Shown: positions 16,521-26,566, numbered from the stretch's first letter. The stretch: 64,000 nucleotides of DNA from Pseudomonas iranensis (GCF_014268585.2 NZ_CP077092.1:2294001-2358000), one strand, 5' to 3'. Numbers and translations: made by a program. Notes: generated from the letters alone by a model not told the origin.

Positions 16521-16964
16521 AGTACTGCATTTTCTCTCGCGCCACTGTTCCGTTCCTCGGTAGGTTTCGACCGTTTCAACGACCTGTTCGAAACCGCCCT
16601 GCGCAACGAGCCAGGCAGCAGCTACCCACCTTACAACGTCGAAAAACACGGTGATGACCAATACCGTATCGTCGTTGCGGCCGCCGGTTTCCAGGAAGAA
16701 GACCTGGACCTGCAAGTCGAAAAGGGTGTGCTGACCATCAGTGGCGGCAAGCGTGACACTGACGAAAGCGTCACGTTCTTGCATCAAGGCATCGCCCAGC
16801 GAGCCTTCAAGCTGTCGTTCCGTCTGGCCGATCACATCGAGATCAAGGACGCTGCCCTGCGCAACGGCCTGCTGAGCATCGACCTGCTTCGTGTGATCCC
16901 GGAAGAAGCGAAAGCCAAGCGCATCCCGATCAATGGAGCGCAGCAGCCGGCGTTGCAGCATTGA
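16518..16964 (+). CDS. ibpA: Small heat-shock protein, IbpA/Hsp20 family
   Basis: 148 residues with an alpha-crystallin domain from about residue 34 (YPPYNVEKHGDDQYRIVVAAAGF) to 128, including GVLTISGGK and the conserved NGLLSIDL near the C-terminus. The C-terminal RIPI is the I-x-I anchor used for oligomerisation. It holds unfolding proteins in aggregates that DnaK/ClpB can rescue. The N-terminal SLAPLFRSSVGFDRFNDLFE is typical of IbpA. Expression is predicted to be heat-controlled by the RpoH promoter and thermometer. Confidence 0.93.
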   Translation: MSTAFSLAPLFRSSVGFDRFNDLFETALRNEPGSSYPPYNVEKHGDDQYRIVVAAAGFQEEDLDLQVEKGVLTISGGKRDTDESVTFLHQGIAQRAFKLSFRLADHIEIKDAALRNGLLSIDLLRVIPEEAKAKRIPINGAQQPALQH

Positions 16965-17013
16965 TTCATGTGCTGACACACAATCGCCCGAACCGGCGAT
17001 GAGCCGCTGAACG

Positions 17014-17042
17014 AAAGGCCCCGATACGTCGGGGCCTTTTTT
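17014..17042 (+). terminator. Terminator of ibpA
   Basis: AAAGGCCCCGA pairs with TCGGGGCCTTT around TACG, followed by a T-run. Confidence 0.92.
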
Positions 17043-17152
17043 GTGCGCGCAGTCAAAGCGATGCAGGGTTTGCCGCTGTTGGCGGGGCTCTTTACAATCG
17101 GCGCAGTTTTGCCGGCCCCCATTTCCCAGCGGTCGGCCTGGAGCCTTTTTTC

Positions 17153-17848
17153 ATGGACGAGATTCAACAGCGCTGGCTGTGCGCGTTGTCCGCACCAATG
17201 GCCGCGCTCAACACCGGCGCCGGGTATGACGACCCGGCGTTCTGCAACGATCGTTACATCAACCTCAAGGAAAGTTGGGGTATCGATGATCGGCAACAGT
17301 TGTTCGACATGCTCGGATGGATGACCGACGACGGCCATGCCAAACACCTCAGTGCGGCCTATCTGGCGTGGCAGCGATGCCTGCCGAGTGAATGGCAGTC
17401 GTTGCTCAATGAGCTGAGCCCGCGCGAGCGCGTCCTGCATGAATTTGCCAGCCGTACCTTCGGCAGCTGTGGTCCCGGCGGCATCTTGTCCTGGGATTAC
17501 GGCCGGATGGGCTTTCTGTTGCGCTGCGCCGTACGTAATCAATGGATCGATCTGGCCGAGAGCAACTGGTTGCACAGTCGTCTGGCGTTGAGGGCGCAGT
17601 TTCATTACGGCAGCTGGATGGCTTACTTCAACGGCTTTCTGGTGGGACGAACCTTTTGGTGCTGCATGAGTAAAAGCGATGATGAACTGGCGGTCGAGAT
17701 GAGTCGTGAGGGCACCAGCGCTTTCAACACCAGGATTGCCCGAGGTCTTGCGCAAAACATTCCACACTTTCTCGCTGATCTGCCTTGGCACATGGATATT
17801 GATCCGCCGTCTCGTCCGGCATCGCTTGGGGAGTTCGACTGGTCATGA
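17153..17848 (+). CDS. DUF1266 (YbeU/YbeR-like) protein
   Basis: 231 residues. The central WLGLI-like pattern of DUF1266 is seen in ESWGIDDRQQLFDMLGWM, GGILSWDYGRMGFLLRCAV and WLHSRLALRAQFHYGSWMAYFNGFLVGR. In E. coli, members (YbeU, YbeR) sit next to djlC and hscC. Here too the gene overlaps by 4 bp (ATGA) with a J-domain-like gene and is close to an Hsp70 gene. The biochemical role is unknown; co-function with that chaperone pair is an inference from context. Confidence 0.75.
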   Translation: MDEIQQRWLCALSAPMAALNTGAGYDDPAFCNDRYINLKESWGIDDRQQLFDMLGWMTDDGHAKHLSAAYLAWQRCLPSEWQSLLNELSPRERVLHEFASRTFGSCGPGGILSWDYGRMGFLLRCAVRNQWIDLAESNWLHSRLALRAQFHYGSWMAYFNGFLVGRTFWCCMSKSDDELAVEMSREGTSAFNTRIARGLAQNIPHFLADLPWHMDIDPPSRPASLGEFDWS

Positions 17849-20535
17849 GTTGCTGGATTCGACTGGGCATTGAACCGACTACTGACGAAACCCTGATTCG
17901 CAGCGCCTATCGCGCCCGTTTGCCGGCGCACCATCCGGAAACCGATCCGGAAGGTTTTCAAGCGCTACGCATGGCCTACGAGAGTGCCCTGCGTCTGGCC
18001 CGTGAAGAGGAGGAAGAGGCTGGAGACGAGATCGACGCTGCACAAGCCAATGTCGTTCGGGCGCCTCAAGCTTTCCTGGATTTCTGTGCGCTGCTGGATG
18101 ATCCCGCGCGACGATTCAATCACACGGCGTGGCAGGCATTCGTCCGGACGCTGGATGAATTGTCACTGGAGGTTTTAGATGACCTCAACTGGGGCTTGTA
18201 CCACCGACTGTCCGGCGCCGGTCCGTTGTCCTACCGTTGTGCGAATCTGTTGGCGCAGCGCATGGCCTGGGACCAGCAATTGCTCGATCTGGCATTCGAC
18301 GATGCGCAAGCGGTAGAAGGCTTTTTGCAGCGCATCAAGACGCCCGACCCGTTCGACACGGATCTGATGAGCGCCTGGTCAGAGCCGGCACAGACCGAGT
18401 CGCTGTGGTATGCCCGTAGCCTCGATTTCATCTTTACTCAGCGTCCGCTTCACGAGTTCGCCGAGTTCGCCAGTCGGCACACGTGCTTGCCGTTGCCCAA
18501 CGATGCCGCGTACCTCAAGCGGTTGCTGGTGCAGTTCACCCAAGCGGGGATGGGCGCGCCGACGTTCCTGCAATGCTGTGCCGAACAGCACGATGCCGCG
18601 CCGGATAACGTCGACTGGCTGTACCTGCTGGCGTGTCAGTACAGTCTGTTGGGGCACGACGATCAAGCGTTTCCATGCTGGATTCGGCTCTGGAGCGAAC
18701 ATCGCCATCCCGCGGCAGAGAGTCGCTTGCTGGAGCTGTGTGCCAAGCGTCAGCCGACCTTTCTGCCGTTGCTGATTCAGGCGTTCGATCGTCTGGAGGA
18801 CTGCGCCGTTTGGCCGGACGAACTGGGTGCTGAGTGCCAAGTGTATGGCAGTCCGTCACAACGGCCCGAGACCTTGACCCGTTGGTTGGGTGTCGGACGG
18901 CTCAAGCTTGATGCACTGGCGCAAAGCTTTGTTGATTGGCGCATGGCGGGCGACGAGTTGCCATTGCTCGCGCAGTTGATCGGCGAAAACCACGACAGCC
19001 GTTTGCTGCGTCTGTACCGGCACGCCTGGGCGCTGCATCGTGGTGATTCGGCCTTGTTGCAGCAGATTGTCGACGAACCGCTGCCGGTGGACGCGCTGGA
19101 ATGCCTGGTTTTGAGCGGCCTGAAGTATCAGGCCAGGCAACATCTGCATTGGCTGGCCAAGGCGCCTGTTGCGCAGGCCATGAGCGCTTTCACTGACTCG
19201 CAAACACTTTCACCGCAATTGCCGCTCGCGTTGTCCGAAGGTGCGCTGCACAAGGTTTGTCGTCTGTGGTTGCAGCGCTTACGGCCCTATAGCGACACGG
19301 CGCTTGCACGCATTGCCGACGCGTTCGAGCTGAGTGCGGTCAAAGACGGCAATGACCTCTCGGAGCTTGATCTCATGCTCCAGTTGAGTCGGCGCGCGAC
19401 AGGTTTGCCGCCGATCGGGTTGGGAGCGGCCATCTGGGATTGGCACGCTCAAACCGTGTTTTTTCTGGCATTGCTGGAACAACCCGAGCGCTGGTTGCAA
19501 TTGATTGATGCGCAGTGTCTGGAGCGTTTGCCGTTCAATCCTGCGCATCCTTTGAGCCGACTGCAGCCGCTATTGCGGCGCTTGCTGCGTGAGCAGGGCA
19601 ATTGCGCCGGTTTGCTCGGCTGGCTGCAGGGTGACGATCCTGTGCACGGTTTGCTGGTGCAACAGTTGTTCAGTGTCGAGCAGGCTCTCGACAGCGCCAG
19701 GCTGCCCGCCAATACCCTGCTTTACACCTGCGTCGAAAGTGACCGTGCGGCGTGCGGCGATGACCTGCTGGGCTTGTTGATGTTCTGGGGCGTGCTCTAC
19801 CACGATCCAGGCCTGAGCGCCGAGCAGCACCGGGCGTTGTTGCAGTCGATTGAAGCGGTCAGTTGCGAGGATAACTGGTTCGAAGGCTTTCGCGACGGTC
19901 TGATCAAGGGCGAACCGGTGTGGCCACCGCGCAAGGTGTTGACGGATTTCGGTGTCGACAAACTATTGGCCTATGAGGCGCTGGATGCGCTCAAAAGCTT
20001 GATTCGCTACGGCGCTGCCGGTGTGCCGAAAACGCGAGTGTTGCGGCAACTGCAGCAGGGTAAGGATGACGTGCAGAACAGCGTCGGTTTGCGCTTGGCA
20101 CTGTGCGCGTTGCTGTCGTGGTCGGAGCGGTTGCTGTTAGCCAACAGTGATGTCCAGCCAGTACCAGCGAAAGCGTTCTGGCGCCTCGGATCACGGCTGG
20201 GGCGCAAGGCTTTCATCGCTCAGGTCCTGGGATGCGTAGTGGTAACCCCAATAGCCGGGCTGATAACGGGCACGACGATTGGCGGGATGGTCATCTTTTT
20301 GCTTGGCGTGCTGCTGTTGTTCGCGGCAGTTCTACGGCGGTTGCACGATATGGGCCGGGGCATACCGACACTGCTGATATTTCTTGGATTGTCGCCGTTT
20401 CTGCCATTCCTGCCGCTGGTGTTGTTCGGCTTTCCGGGAGACAAACTGCCTAACCGCTATGGCGTGCCGCCGGACAGTGGGGCAGATATGTTGTCCGGCG
20501 GGTTGCAGGCTGCTTTACGGCAACTGAACGGTTAA
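17845..20535 (+). CDS. DjlC-like J-domain protein with C-terminal DUF805 membrane domain
   Basis: 896 residues. The first 50 residues form a short J-like domain (TLIRSAYRARLPAHHPETDPEGF...LRMAYESAL) in which the usual HPD reads HPE (30-32). A long helical region follows. The last 120 residues have at least two hydrophobic helices and DUF805 features (RLGRKAFI, LRRLHDMGRG, LPNRYGVPP). E. coli DjlB/DjlC are also membrane-tethered J proteins that work with HscC. It starts inside the DUF1266 gene and its end overlaps the convergent Hsp70 gene by 4 bp. Likely the co-chaperone of that Hsp70; the J motif change may be family-specific. Confidence 0.75.
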   Translation: MSCWIRLGIEPTTDETLIRSAYRARLPAHHPETDPEGFQALRMAYESALRLAREEEEEAGDEIDAAQANVVRAPQAFLDFCALLDDPARRFNHTAWQAFVRTLDELSLEVLDDLNWGLYHRLSGAGPLSYRCANLLAQRMAWDQQLLDLAFDDAQAVEGFLQRIKTPDPFDTDLMSAWSEPAQTESLWYARSLDFIFTQRPLHEFAEFASRHTCLPLPNDAAYLKRLLVQFTQAGMGAPTFLQCCAEQHDAAPDNVDWLYLLACQYSLLGHDDQAFPCWIRLWSEHRHPAAESRLLELCAKRQPTFLPLLIQAFDRLEDCAVWPDELGAECQVYGSPSQRPETLTRWLGVGRLKLDALAQSFVDWRMAGDELPLLAQLIGENHDSRLLRLYRHAWALHRGDSALLQQIVDEPLPVDALECLVLSGLKYQARQHLHWLAKAPVAQAMSAFTDSQTLSPQLPLALSEGALHKVCRLWLQRLRPYSDTALARIADAFELSAVKDGNDLSELDLMLQLSRRATGLPPIGLGAAIWDWHAQTVFFLALLEQPERWLQLIDAQCLERLPFNPAHPLSRLQPLLRRLLREQGNCAGLLGWLQGDDPVHGLLVQQLFSVEQALDSARLPANTLLYTCVESDRAACGDDLLGLLMFWGVLYHDPGLSAEQHRALLQSIEAVSCEDNWFEGFRDGLIKGEPVWPPRKVLTDFGVDKLLAYEALDALKSLIRYGAAGVPKTRVLRQLQQGKDDVQNSVGLRLALCALLSWSERLLLANSDVQPVPAKAFWRLGSRLGRKAFIAQVLGCVVVTPIAGLITGTTIGGMVIFLLGVLLLFAAVLRRLHDMGRGIPTLLIFLGLSPFLPFLPLVLFGFPGDKLPNRYGVPPDSGADMLSGGLQAALRQLNG

Positions 20536-22223
20536 AGACGCATCTGATCCAGCGCATCATTCAGCGCTGAGCGGTGGCTGGCGATTTCGCTGGCTTGCTG
20601 GCCGGCAAGCACGGTGTTGAAGGTGTCCATCCACTCGGCAATGCGCGCACGCTCGTCGCCCAGACTTTGCATCCATGCTCGCTCCAGCCGTGCGAGCAGG
20701 GTGCGGTTGGGCAGGGCGTCGCGAGGGTGAACTTTGAGCGTCGCGAGCCGGGCATGGCTGTCTCTGCGCGCCTGTTCATCCAGTCCGGTCGGGCTGCGGT
20801 CGATGCTGTGGCCGTAACGTTCGCCGGTTTCCAGAAGCGTGACGTCTACTTCCAGCAGGCCGTTGATGTCATAACTGAAACGCACATCGAGGCTCTGCAG
20901 CTGCTCACTAGGGGTGAACTGGATGTCGAAAGAATCGATGAAGATATTGTCGCGTACCCACGGGCGTTCCCCTTGATACACCGCGATCCGGATTTCAGTC
21001 TGTTGCGCAAACGTCGTCGAGTAACGCTGCACCCGTGACGTTGGAATCACCGTGTTACGTTCGATGATCGGCGAGAACGCGCCACTGACGCCTTCGCCAC
21101 GATTGGTCGAAATCCCCAGCGTATACGGACAGACATCCGTCAGAATCAATTCCTCGACCGCACCATCCCGCGCCTTGCATGCTGCCTGCGTCGCTGCGCC
21201 CAGAGCCACGATGGTGTCCGGATCAAGATGCCGATAAGGCAGGCGTCCAAACAACGTGGCGACCATTTGCTGTACCGCCGGCATGCGCGTGGCGCCACCG
21301 ACCAGCACCAGGCTGTCGAGGTCGCGCGGTTTCAGTCGGGCATCGCGCAGAGCCTGTTCGATCGGCGCGCGCAAGCGGGCCAGCAACGGCTCCCATATTT
21401 TCACTGCAGCGGCTTCATCCAGTTCCCATTCGAATGTCTGCTCGGCATACCGCCAGCTCAAGTGCTGCGCGCCTTCGCCGAGTTTGCACTTCAGCTGCTC
21501 CAGGGCATCACCGAGGCTGGCCATGGCTTGTGCATCGATCGTTGAGGGTGTGAGTTGCCAGTGTTTCAGGCAGGCCTGCAACAGGGCGGCGGTGAAGTCT
21601 TCGCCGCCAAGAAAGTTGTCACCGGTGGAGGCGTGCACTTCGATCAGCGGCAATGCGTATTCGAGCACGGTGACGTCGAACGTACCGCCGCCGAGATCGA
21701 ATATTAGCGTGCGTTCGAACTTCTGTTCGTGCAGGCCGTACGCCATGGCGGCAGCGGTCGGTTCATTGATCAGGCGCGTCACGGACAGCCCGGCCAGTTC
21801 GGCGGCGAACAACGTGCGCTTGCGCTGCTCGTCACTGAAATATGCCGGTACGGAAATGACCGCTTCTGTGACCGCCTGGCCGAGAAAGGCTTCCGCGTCT
21901 TGCTTGAGTGAGCCAAGTACCAGCGCCGACAACTCTTCCGGGCTGAACTGGCGAGAGCCGAGCTGGATTTGCCTGTCGCTGCCCATGAAGCGCTTGAACG
22001 CGGCGGCAGTGCGTTCCGGGTGCGTGGTCAGGCGGGCGCGGGCGGCTTTGCCGACCAGAATCGTGTCGTCTTCATCAAGGCTGACCACCGACGGTGTCAG
22101 CACATCGCCGAGGGCGTTGCGGATCAGTTCGGCGCGGCCTTCACGCCAGACGGCGATCAGGCTGTTGGTGGTGCCAAGGTCGATGCCCAGCAGGGCCGGG
22201 CGGGGAAGGGATGCATCCTGCAT
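20532..22223 (-). CDS. hscC: Hsp70-family chaperone, HscC type
   Basis: 563 residues, close to the 556 of E. coli HscC and shorter than DnaK. Actin-fold ATPase motifs are present: GIDLGTTNSL (phosphate 1), INEPTAAAMAYGL, IFDLGGGTFDVTVLEY (phosphate 2) and LVGGATRMPAVQ (adenosine). The substrate domain (DVCPYTLGISTNRGEG, IERNTVIPTS) is present but the C-terminal lid is short. HscC is a specialised Hsp70 with few known clients. The convergent J-protein gene is the expected partner. Confidence 0.87.
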   Translation of the reverse strand: MQDASLPRPALLGIDLGTTNSLIAVWREGRAELIRNALGDVLTPSVVSLDEDDTILVGKAARARLTTHPERTAAAFKRFMGSDRQIQLGSRQFSPEELSALVLGSLKQDAEAFLGQAVTEAVISVPAYFSDEQRKRTLFAAELAGLSVTRLINEPTAAAMAYGLHEQKFERTLIFDLGGGTFDVTVLEYALPLIEVHASTGDNFLGGEDFTAALLQACLKHWQLTPSTIDAQAMASLGDALEQLKCKLGEGAQHLSWRYAEQTFEWELDEAAAVKIWEPLLARLRAPIEQALRDARLKPRDLDSLVLVGGATRMPAVQQMVATLFGRLPYRHLDPDTIVALGAATQAACKARDGAVEELILTDVCPYTLGISTNRGEGVSGAFSPIIERNTVIPTSRVQRYSTTFAQQTEIRIAVYQGERPWVRDNIFIDSFDIQFTPSEQLQSLDVRFSYDINGLLEVDVTLLETGERYGHSIDRSPTGLDEQARRDSHARLATLKVHPRDALPNRTLLARLERAWMQSLGDERARIAEWMDTFNTVLAGQQASEIASHRSALNDALDQMRL

Positions 22224-22317
22224 GGTTGATCTCGAAGCGGCGCAAAAAACGCGACCCTACAGGCTGACGCAAACCGTGGCAATTGTTGCTCTGTTGCCAG
22301 GCTGTGCGACCACCGAT

Positions 22318-25300
22318 TCAGGGCAGCAGTTTTTTCAGATCCTCCAACCCCACTGGCCGACTGTGCAGATAACCCTGATACAAATGGCATTCCAGCCCTT
22401 GCAGAAACGCCAGTTGCGCTGGCGTCTCCACGCCTTCGGCAATCACTTCCAATTCCAGGCTGCGGGCCATCGCGACAATTGCGCGAATGATCTCCGCGAC
22501 ATTGGAATCGGTGGTCGCATCGCGGATGAACGACTGATCGATTTTCAAAGTGTCTACAGGCAGACGCTTCAAATAAGTCAGCGACGAATAACCGGTGCCG
22601 AAGTCGTCCATGGCGAAGCTCACGCCGAGCTTTTTCAGGCGGCGCATTTTGCTGATGGTGTCTTCCAGATTCTGGATGACGATGCCTTCGGTGATTTCCA
22701 GTTTCAGCAGCGAGCAGGGCAGGCCGTGGCTGGTCATGCTGTGTTCGATGCGTTCGACGAAATCGTTCTGGCGGAACTGCCGGGGGCTGATGTTCACGCA
22801 CAGGCTGAAGTTGAGCGGGTCGACCAGTTTCAACGCGATCAGTTGTTTGAAGGCGTTGCAGGCTTCATCGAGGATCCACGTGCCGACTTCGAGAATCAGG
22901 CCGCTGTCTTCCAGTACCTTGATGAACTCGGTGGGCGATTGCGCGCCGAGTTCGGGATGATTCCAGCGCACCAGGGCTTCGGCGCCAATGATGCGGTTGT
23001 CGCGGGCATCGACTTGCGGCTGAAAGTGCACATTGAACTCGCCGCGCGACAGCGCCAGGCGCAGGTCGGTCTCCATGCGCAGGCGCTCGCTGGCCGCTTT
23101 CTGCATGGTGTTGTGATACATCTGCGTGGTGTTGCGCCCGGAATCCTTGGCCCGGTACAGGGCGATGTCGGCGCGTTTGAGCAGGTCGGTGGGGGTCGAG
23201 CCGTGATCGGGAATCAGCGCGACGCCAATGCTCGGCGTCACTTGCAGGCGCTGGCCATCGAGGAACATCGGCTCCGAGAGCAGTTCGCGAATGGTGTCAG
23301 CCAGCGCGCGCACTTGCTCGCTGACTTCACTGCGCGAACCTTCGAGGCCGCTGAGCAACACCACAAACTCATCGCCACCGAGGCGCGCCACCGTGTCTTC
23401 CATGCGCACGCTGGCTTCGAGCCGCGCGGTGATGATTTTCAGCACGGTGTCGCCGACCGGGTGGCCGAGGGAATCGTTGATGTGCTTGAAGTGATCGAGG
23501 TCGAGAAACAGCAAGGCGCCGCGCAGATTGTGGCGCTTGAGCAGGGCGATCTGCTGACTCAGGCGATCCATCAGCAGGGCGCGGTTGGGCAGGTTGGTCA
23601 GCGGGTCGTGATAGGCCAGGTGACGAATCTGCGCTTCGGCGTTCTTCAACAGGCTGACGTCGCGCGCGGTCAGCAGCAGGCACGCGGTTTCATTGAGGGT
23701 GATCGGCTCGACCGAGACTTCCACCGTGAGCAACTCGCCGCGCTTGTTGCGCCCGAGCATTTCCTGATGATGCACGCGGCCCTTGATCTGTAACTCGGCG
23801 AGTAAGGTCGAGCGCTGTTTCTCTTCGGCCCAGATCCCCACCTGATAAACGGTTTTGCCCACCACTTCGTCAGCGCGGTAGCCGGTAAGGCGACAGAAAC
23901 CGTCGTTGACCTCCAGATAACGCCCGGTGTCGCGCTCGGTGATGGTGATGGCGTCGGGGCTGGAGTGAAACGCCTTGGCGAATTTTTCTTCGCTGGCCTT
24001 CAGCGCTGCTTCCGAGCGTTGTTGCTGGGTGATGTCGCGCAGGGTGGTGACGATGCACGGCTGATCGCCGACGCTGATCTGCCGGCTGGAAATCACGCAG
24101 GTCAGCGACTGGCCGTCCTTGTGCTGGACGAGAATGGCCACGTTGCTCAGGCCTTGTTCGCGAATCACCCGTTCGATGCGTTGCAGACTTTTCGCCGAGG
24201 CGTCCCACAGGCCGATTTCCTCGGCGGTGTGGCCAATCACATCGGCGGCGCTCCAGCCAAAGGTCTGGCTGAAGCTGGAATTGATCTCGATGAACTCCCC
24301 GGTTTCCTGGCGCGTGACGCAGATCGGATCGGGGCTGACCTGAAACAGCGTGGCGAATTTCTCTTCCGAGGCGACCAGACGCTGTTCGCGCTCGACCTGA
24401 TCGGTGATGTCCAGCAACGTACCGGCCATGCGCAGCGGTGCGCCGTTGTCGTCGCGATAGAGACGCGCGCGGCTTTCCAGATAGCGCGAGCTGCCGTCAG
24501 GCAATTGCACGCGGTAGGTCAGTTGATAATTGCCGGCGGGGCCTTCGCGCAGGCTGCGGTAGGCGTCGCGCATGCTGTCGCGTTCCTCGCCCGGCACGCC
24601 TTCGAAAAACTCCTCGAATGATTCATGGAATGGAATCGGCTCCAGCCCGTGCAATTGCGCAGCGCGCGCCGAGCCGTAAAGCATGCCGCTGGGGATGTGC
24701 CAGTCCCAGGTGCCGAGTTGCGCCGAATCCAGCGCCAGGTCGAGGCGTTCCTGGCTGTCCTTCAAGGCCAGTTCGGCGGCTTTGCGTTCAGTGGTGTCGA
24801 GAAACGTGCTGAGCAGATAGGGCTGGCCCTCGAGCTCGACCTTCTGCGCGCTGAGGATGCCGTCGTGCACTTGGCCATTGCTGGCGCGAAACTGCACTTC
24901 CATGCTGATCAGCTCGCCCTTGGCTTTGGTTTTCTTCACCAGTTCGGCGCGTTGCTCGGGGTGCACCCACAGGCCCAGTTCCAGGGTGGTGCGGCCGATT
25001 GCGCTTTGCACCGGCCAGCCGAACAGGCTTTCGAAATACTGGTTGGCCTCGCTGATCAGACCGTCATCCTGACGGGTCAGCAGAACCATGTTCGGGCACA
25101 GGTGGAAAAGTGTCGCGAAACGTTTCTCCGAACTGCTCAGGGCCTGCTCGCGCTGGCGTTGGTGGGTGATTTCGCGAATCACCCCGATCATTCGGGGCCG
25201 GCCGTTCTTGTCTGGCAGCAGGCTGCCGCTGATCTCCAGCCAGTGCAGGCTGCCGTCGGGCCAGCGGATGCGGTGATGCATCGCCTGCTCCAGCGGCGCG

Positions 25301-25596
25301 CCGGCGATGACCGCGTGGAAGGCGCGCACGGTTTTCGCGCGGTCCTCCGGCGGCAACAGGTCGAGGTATTCCAAATCGGCGGGCAACGGCTGCCGTGGAT
25401 CGAAACCGAACAACGCCTGGGTGCCCCGCGACCAGCTGATCTGCCCACGCTCGATGTCCCAATACCAGGCACCGAGCCGCGCGCCGTTGAGCGCGGCGAG
25501 CAATTGCGGCGCGCTTTCCCAGCTCTGCTCGGAATGGCGCGGATCGACAGCCTGGATTCGCGGCATCGGCGGAGTTCGGTCAACAGATTTCGGCAT
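22318..25596 (-). CDS. Five-PAS GGDEF-EAL cyclic-di-GMP signalling protein
   Basis: 1092 residues, no membrane segment seen, so probably cytosolic. Five PAS/PAC units lie at about 30-145, 155-272, 283-400, 408-525 and 536-650. The GGDEF domain follows with an intact signature (740-744) and an RxxD inhibitory site RMED (731-734) five residues before it. The EAL domain then begins with EALVRW (873-878), and DDFGTGYSSL is present downstream. Both catalytic signatures are intact, so it could make and degrade c-di-GMP; which dominates is unknown. The PAS units may bind ligands, haem or flavin. Confidence 0.9.
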   Translation of the reverse strand: MPKSVDRTPPMPRIQAVDPRHSEQSWESAPQLLAALNGARLGAWYWDIERGQISWSRGTQALFGFDPRQPLPADLEYLDLLPPEDRAKTVRAFHAVIAGAPLEQAMHHRIRWPDGSLHWLEISGSLLPDKNGRPRMIGVIREITHQRQREQALSSSEKRFATLFHLCPNMVLLTRQDDGLISEANQYFESLFGWPVQSAIGRTTLELGLWVHPEQRAELVKKTKAKGELISMEVQFRASNGQVHDGILSAQKVELEGQPYLLSTFLDTTERKAAELALKDSQERLDLALDSAQLGTWDWHIPSGMLYGSARAAQLHGLEPIPFHESFEEFFEGVPGEERDSMRDAYRSLREGPAGNYQLTYRVQLPDGSSRYLESRARLYRDDNGAPLRMAGTLLDITDQVEREQRLVASEEKFATLFQVSPDPICVTRQETGEFIEINSSFSQTFGWSAADVIGHTAEEIGLWDASAKSLQRIERVIREQGLSNVAILVQHKDGQSLTCVISSRQISVGDQPCIVTTLRDITQQQRSEAALKASEEKFAKAFHSSPDAITITERDTGRYLEVNDGFCRLTGYRADEVVGKTVYQVGIWAEEKQRSTLLAELQIKGRVHHQEMLGRNKRGELLTVEVSVEPITLNETACLLLTARDVSLLKNAEAQIRHLAYHDPLTNLPNRALLMDRLSQQIALLKRHNLRGALLFLDLDHFKHINDSLGHPVGDTVLKIITARLEASVRMEDTVARLGGDEFVVLLSGLEGSRSEVSEQVRALADTIRELLSEPMFLDGQRLQVTPSIGVALIPDHGSTPTDLLKRADIALYRAKDSGRNTTQMYHNTMQKAASERLRMETDLRLALSRGEFNVHFQPQVDARDNRIIGAEALVRWNHPELGAQSPTEFIKVLEDSGLILEVGTWILDEACNAFKQLIALKLVDPLNFSLCVNISPRQFRQNDFVERIEHSMTSHGLPCSLLKLEITEGIVIQNLEDTISKMRRLKKLGVSFAMDDFGTGYSSLTYLKRLPVDTLKIDQSFIRDATTDSNVAEIIRAIVAMARSLELEVIAEGVETPAQLAFLQGLECHLYQGYLHSRPVGLEDLKKLLP

Positions 25597-25659
25597 TGTC
25601 AGCGGGCCTTGAGCTGAGTGGCGTTAGGCACAGGAGCGGCTCTATAGGAGTAGCACAAG

Positions 25660-26550
25660 TCAGGCCGGAGTCCCTGGCCGATCGATTTGTGCGTCCAGCA
25701 AAGCCATGAAGGCTCGTGCTGCATTCGATAGCGTCCGTTCGGTGTGCAAGATATAGCCTAGCTGGCGAGTGAGCTGTATGCCCGGCAATGCGATGCTTGC
25801 CACTTGTTCGTCGAGCATGGTGCGCGGCAGCACGCTCCAGGCCAGGCCGATGGAGACCATCATCTTGATGGTTTCCAGGTAGTTGGTGCTCATGGCGATG
25901 TTCGGCGTCAGGCCCTGGGCTTCGAACAAACGCTGGACGATGTGGTGGGTAAAGGTGTTGCCGCCGGGGAAAACCGCCGGATGGCCGGCGATGTCCGCCA
26001 GACTGACGGCACCGTTGTTGATCAGCGAATGCTCCGGCGCCACGACAAAATCCAGCGGGTCGTCCCAAACCGGGGTGGCTTTGACCAGCGTGTGCGGCTC
26101 CGGCGCCAGCGTGATAACTGCCAGTTCTGCACGGCCGTGGAGAATTTCCTCGTAGGCCACTTCCGAATCAAGAAACTGAATATCCAGCGCAACCTGTGGG
26201 TAGCGGCGGGTGAACTCCCTTAATAGAGGCGGCAAGCGGTGCAGGCCGATGTGGTGACTGGTGGCCAGCGTCAGGCGACCGCTGACCTCGCCGGTCAGGT
26301 TGGTCAGGGCGCGGCGGGTGTCGTCGAGCACGTTGAGAATCTGATAAGCCCGTGGCAGCAGGGCACGACCGGCCTCGGTCAGGCCGACTTCACGGCCCAA
26401 GCGGTCGAACAGGCGCACCTTCAATTGCTGCTCAAGACCGGCGATGCGCTTGCTGATCGCCGGTTGGGTCAGATGAAGGCGTTCGCCAGCGCCGGAGAAG
26501 CTGCCGGTCTCGGCGATGGCAATAAAAGCGTTGAGGTTAGCCAAGTCCAT
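25660..26550 (-). CDS. LysR-family regulator divergent from leuC
   Basis: 296 residues. The N-terminal helix-turn-helix is LNAFIAIAETGSFSGAGERLHLTQPAISKRIAGLEQQL, followed by a periplasmic-binding-like effector domain. It is transcribed away from leuC with 139 bp between starts, the usual layout of a LysR gene and its target. In Pseudomonas a regulator in this position is conserved next to leuCD, so control of leucine synthesis is a fair guess. The effector is unknown. Confidence 0.85.
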   Translation of the reverse strand: MDLANLNAFIAIAETGSFSGAGERLHLTQPAISKRIAGLEQQLKVRLFDRLGREVGLTEAGRALLPRAYQILNVLDDTRRALTNLTGEVSGRLTLATSHHIGLHRLPPLLREFTRRYPQVALDIQFLDSEVAYEEILHGRAELAVITLAPEPHTLVKATPVWDDPLDFVVAPEHSLINNGAVSLADIAGHPAVFPGGNTFTHHIVQRLFEAQGLTPNIAMSTNYLETIKMMVSIGLAWSVLPRTMLDEQVASIALPGIQLTRQLGYILHTERTLSNAARAFMALLDAQIDRPGTPA

Positions 26551-26566
26551 GTCGCATTCCAGTTGG

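Noticed and set aside
21256..23793. An 845-codon rightward frame across hscC and the GGDEF-EAL gene
   Set aside because: It joins the reverse complements of two unrelated genes through their intergenic gap, which is a composition artefact.
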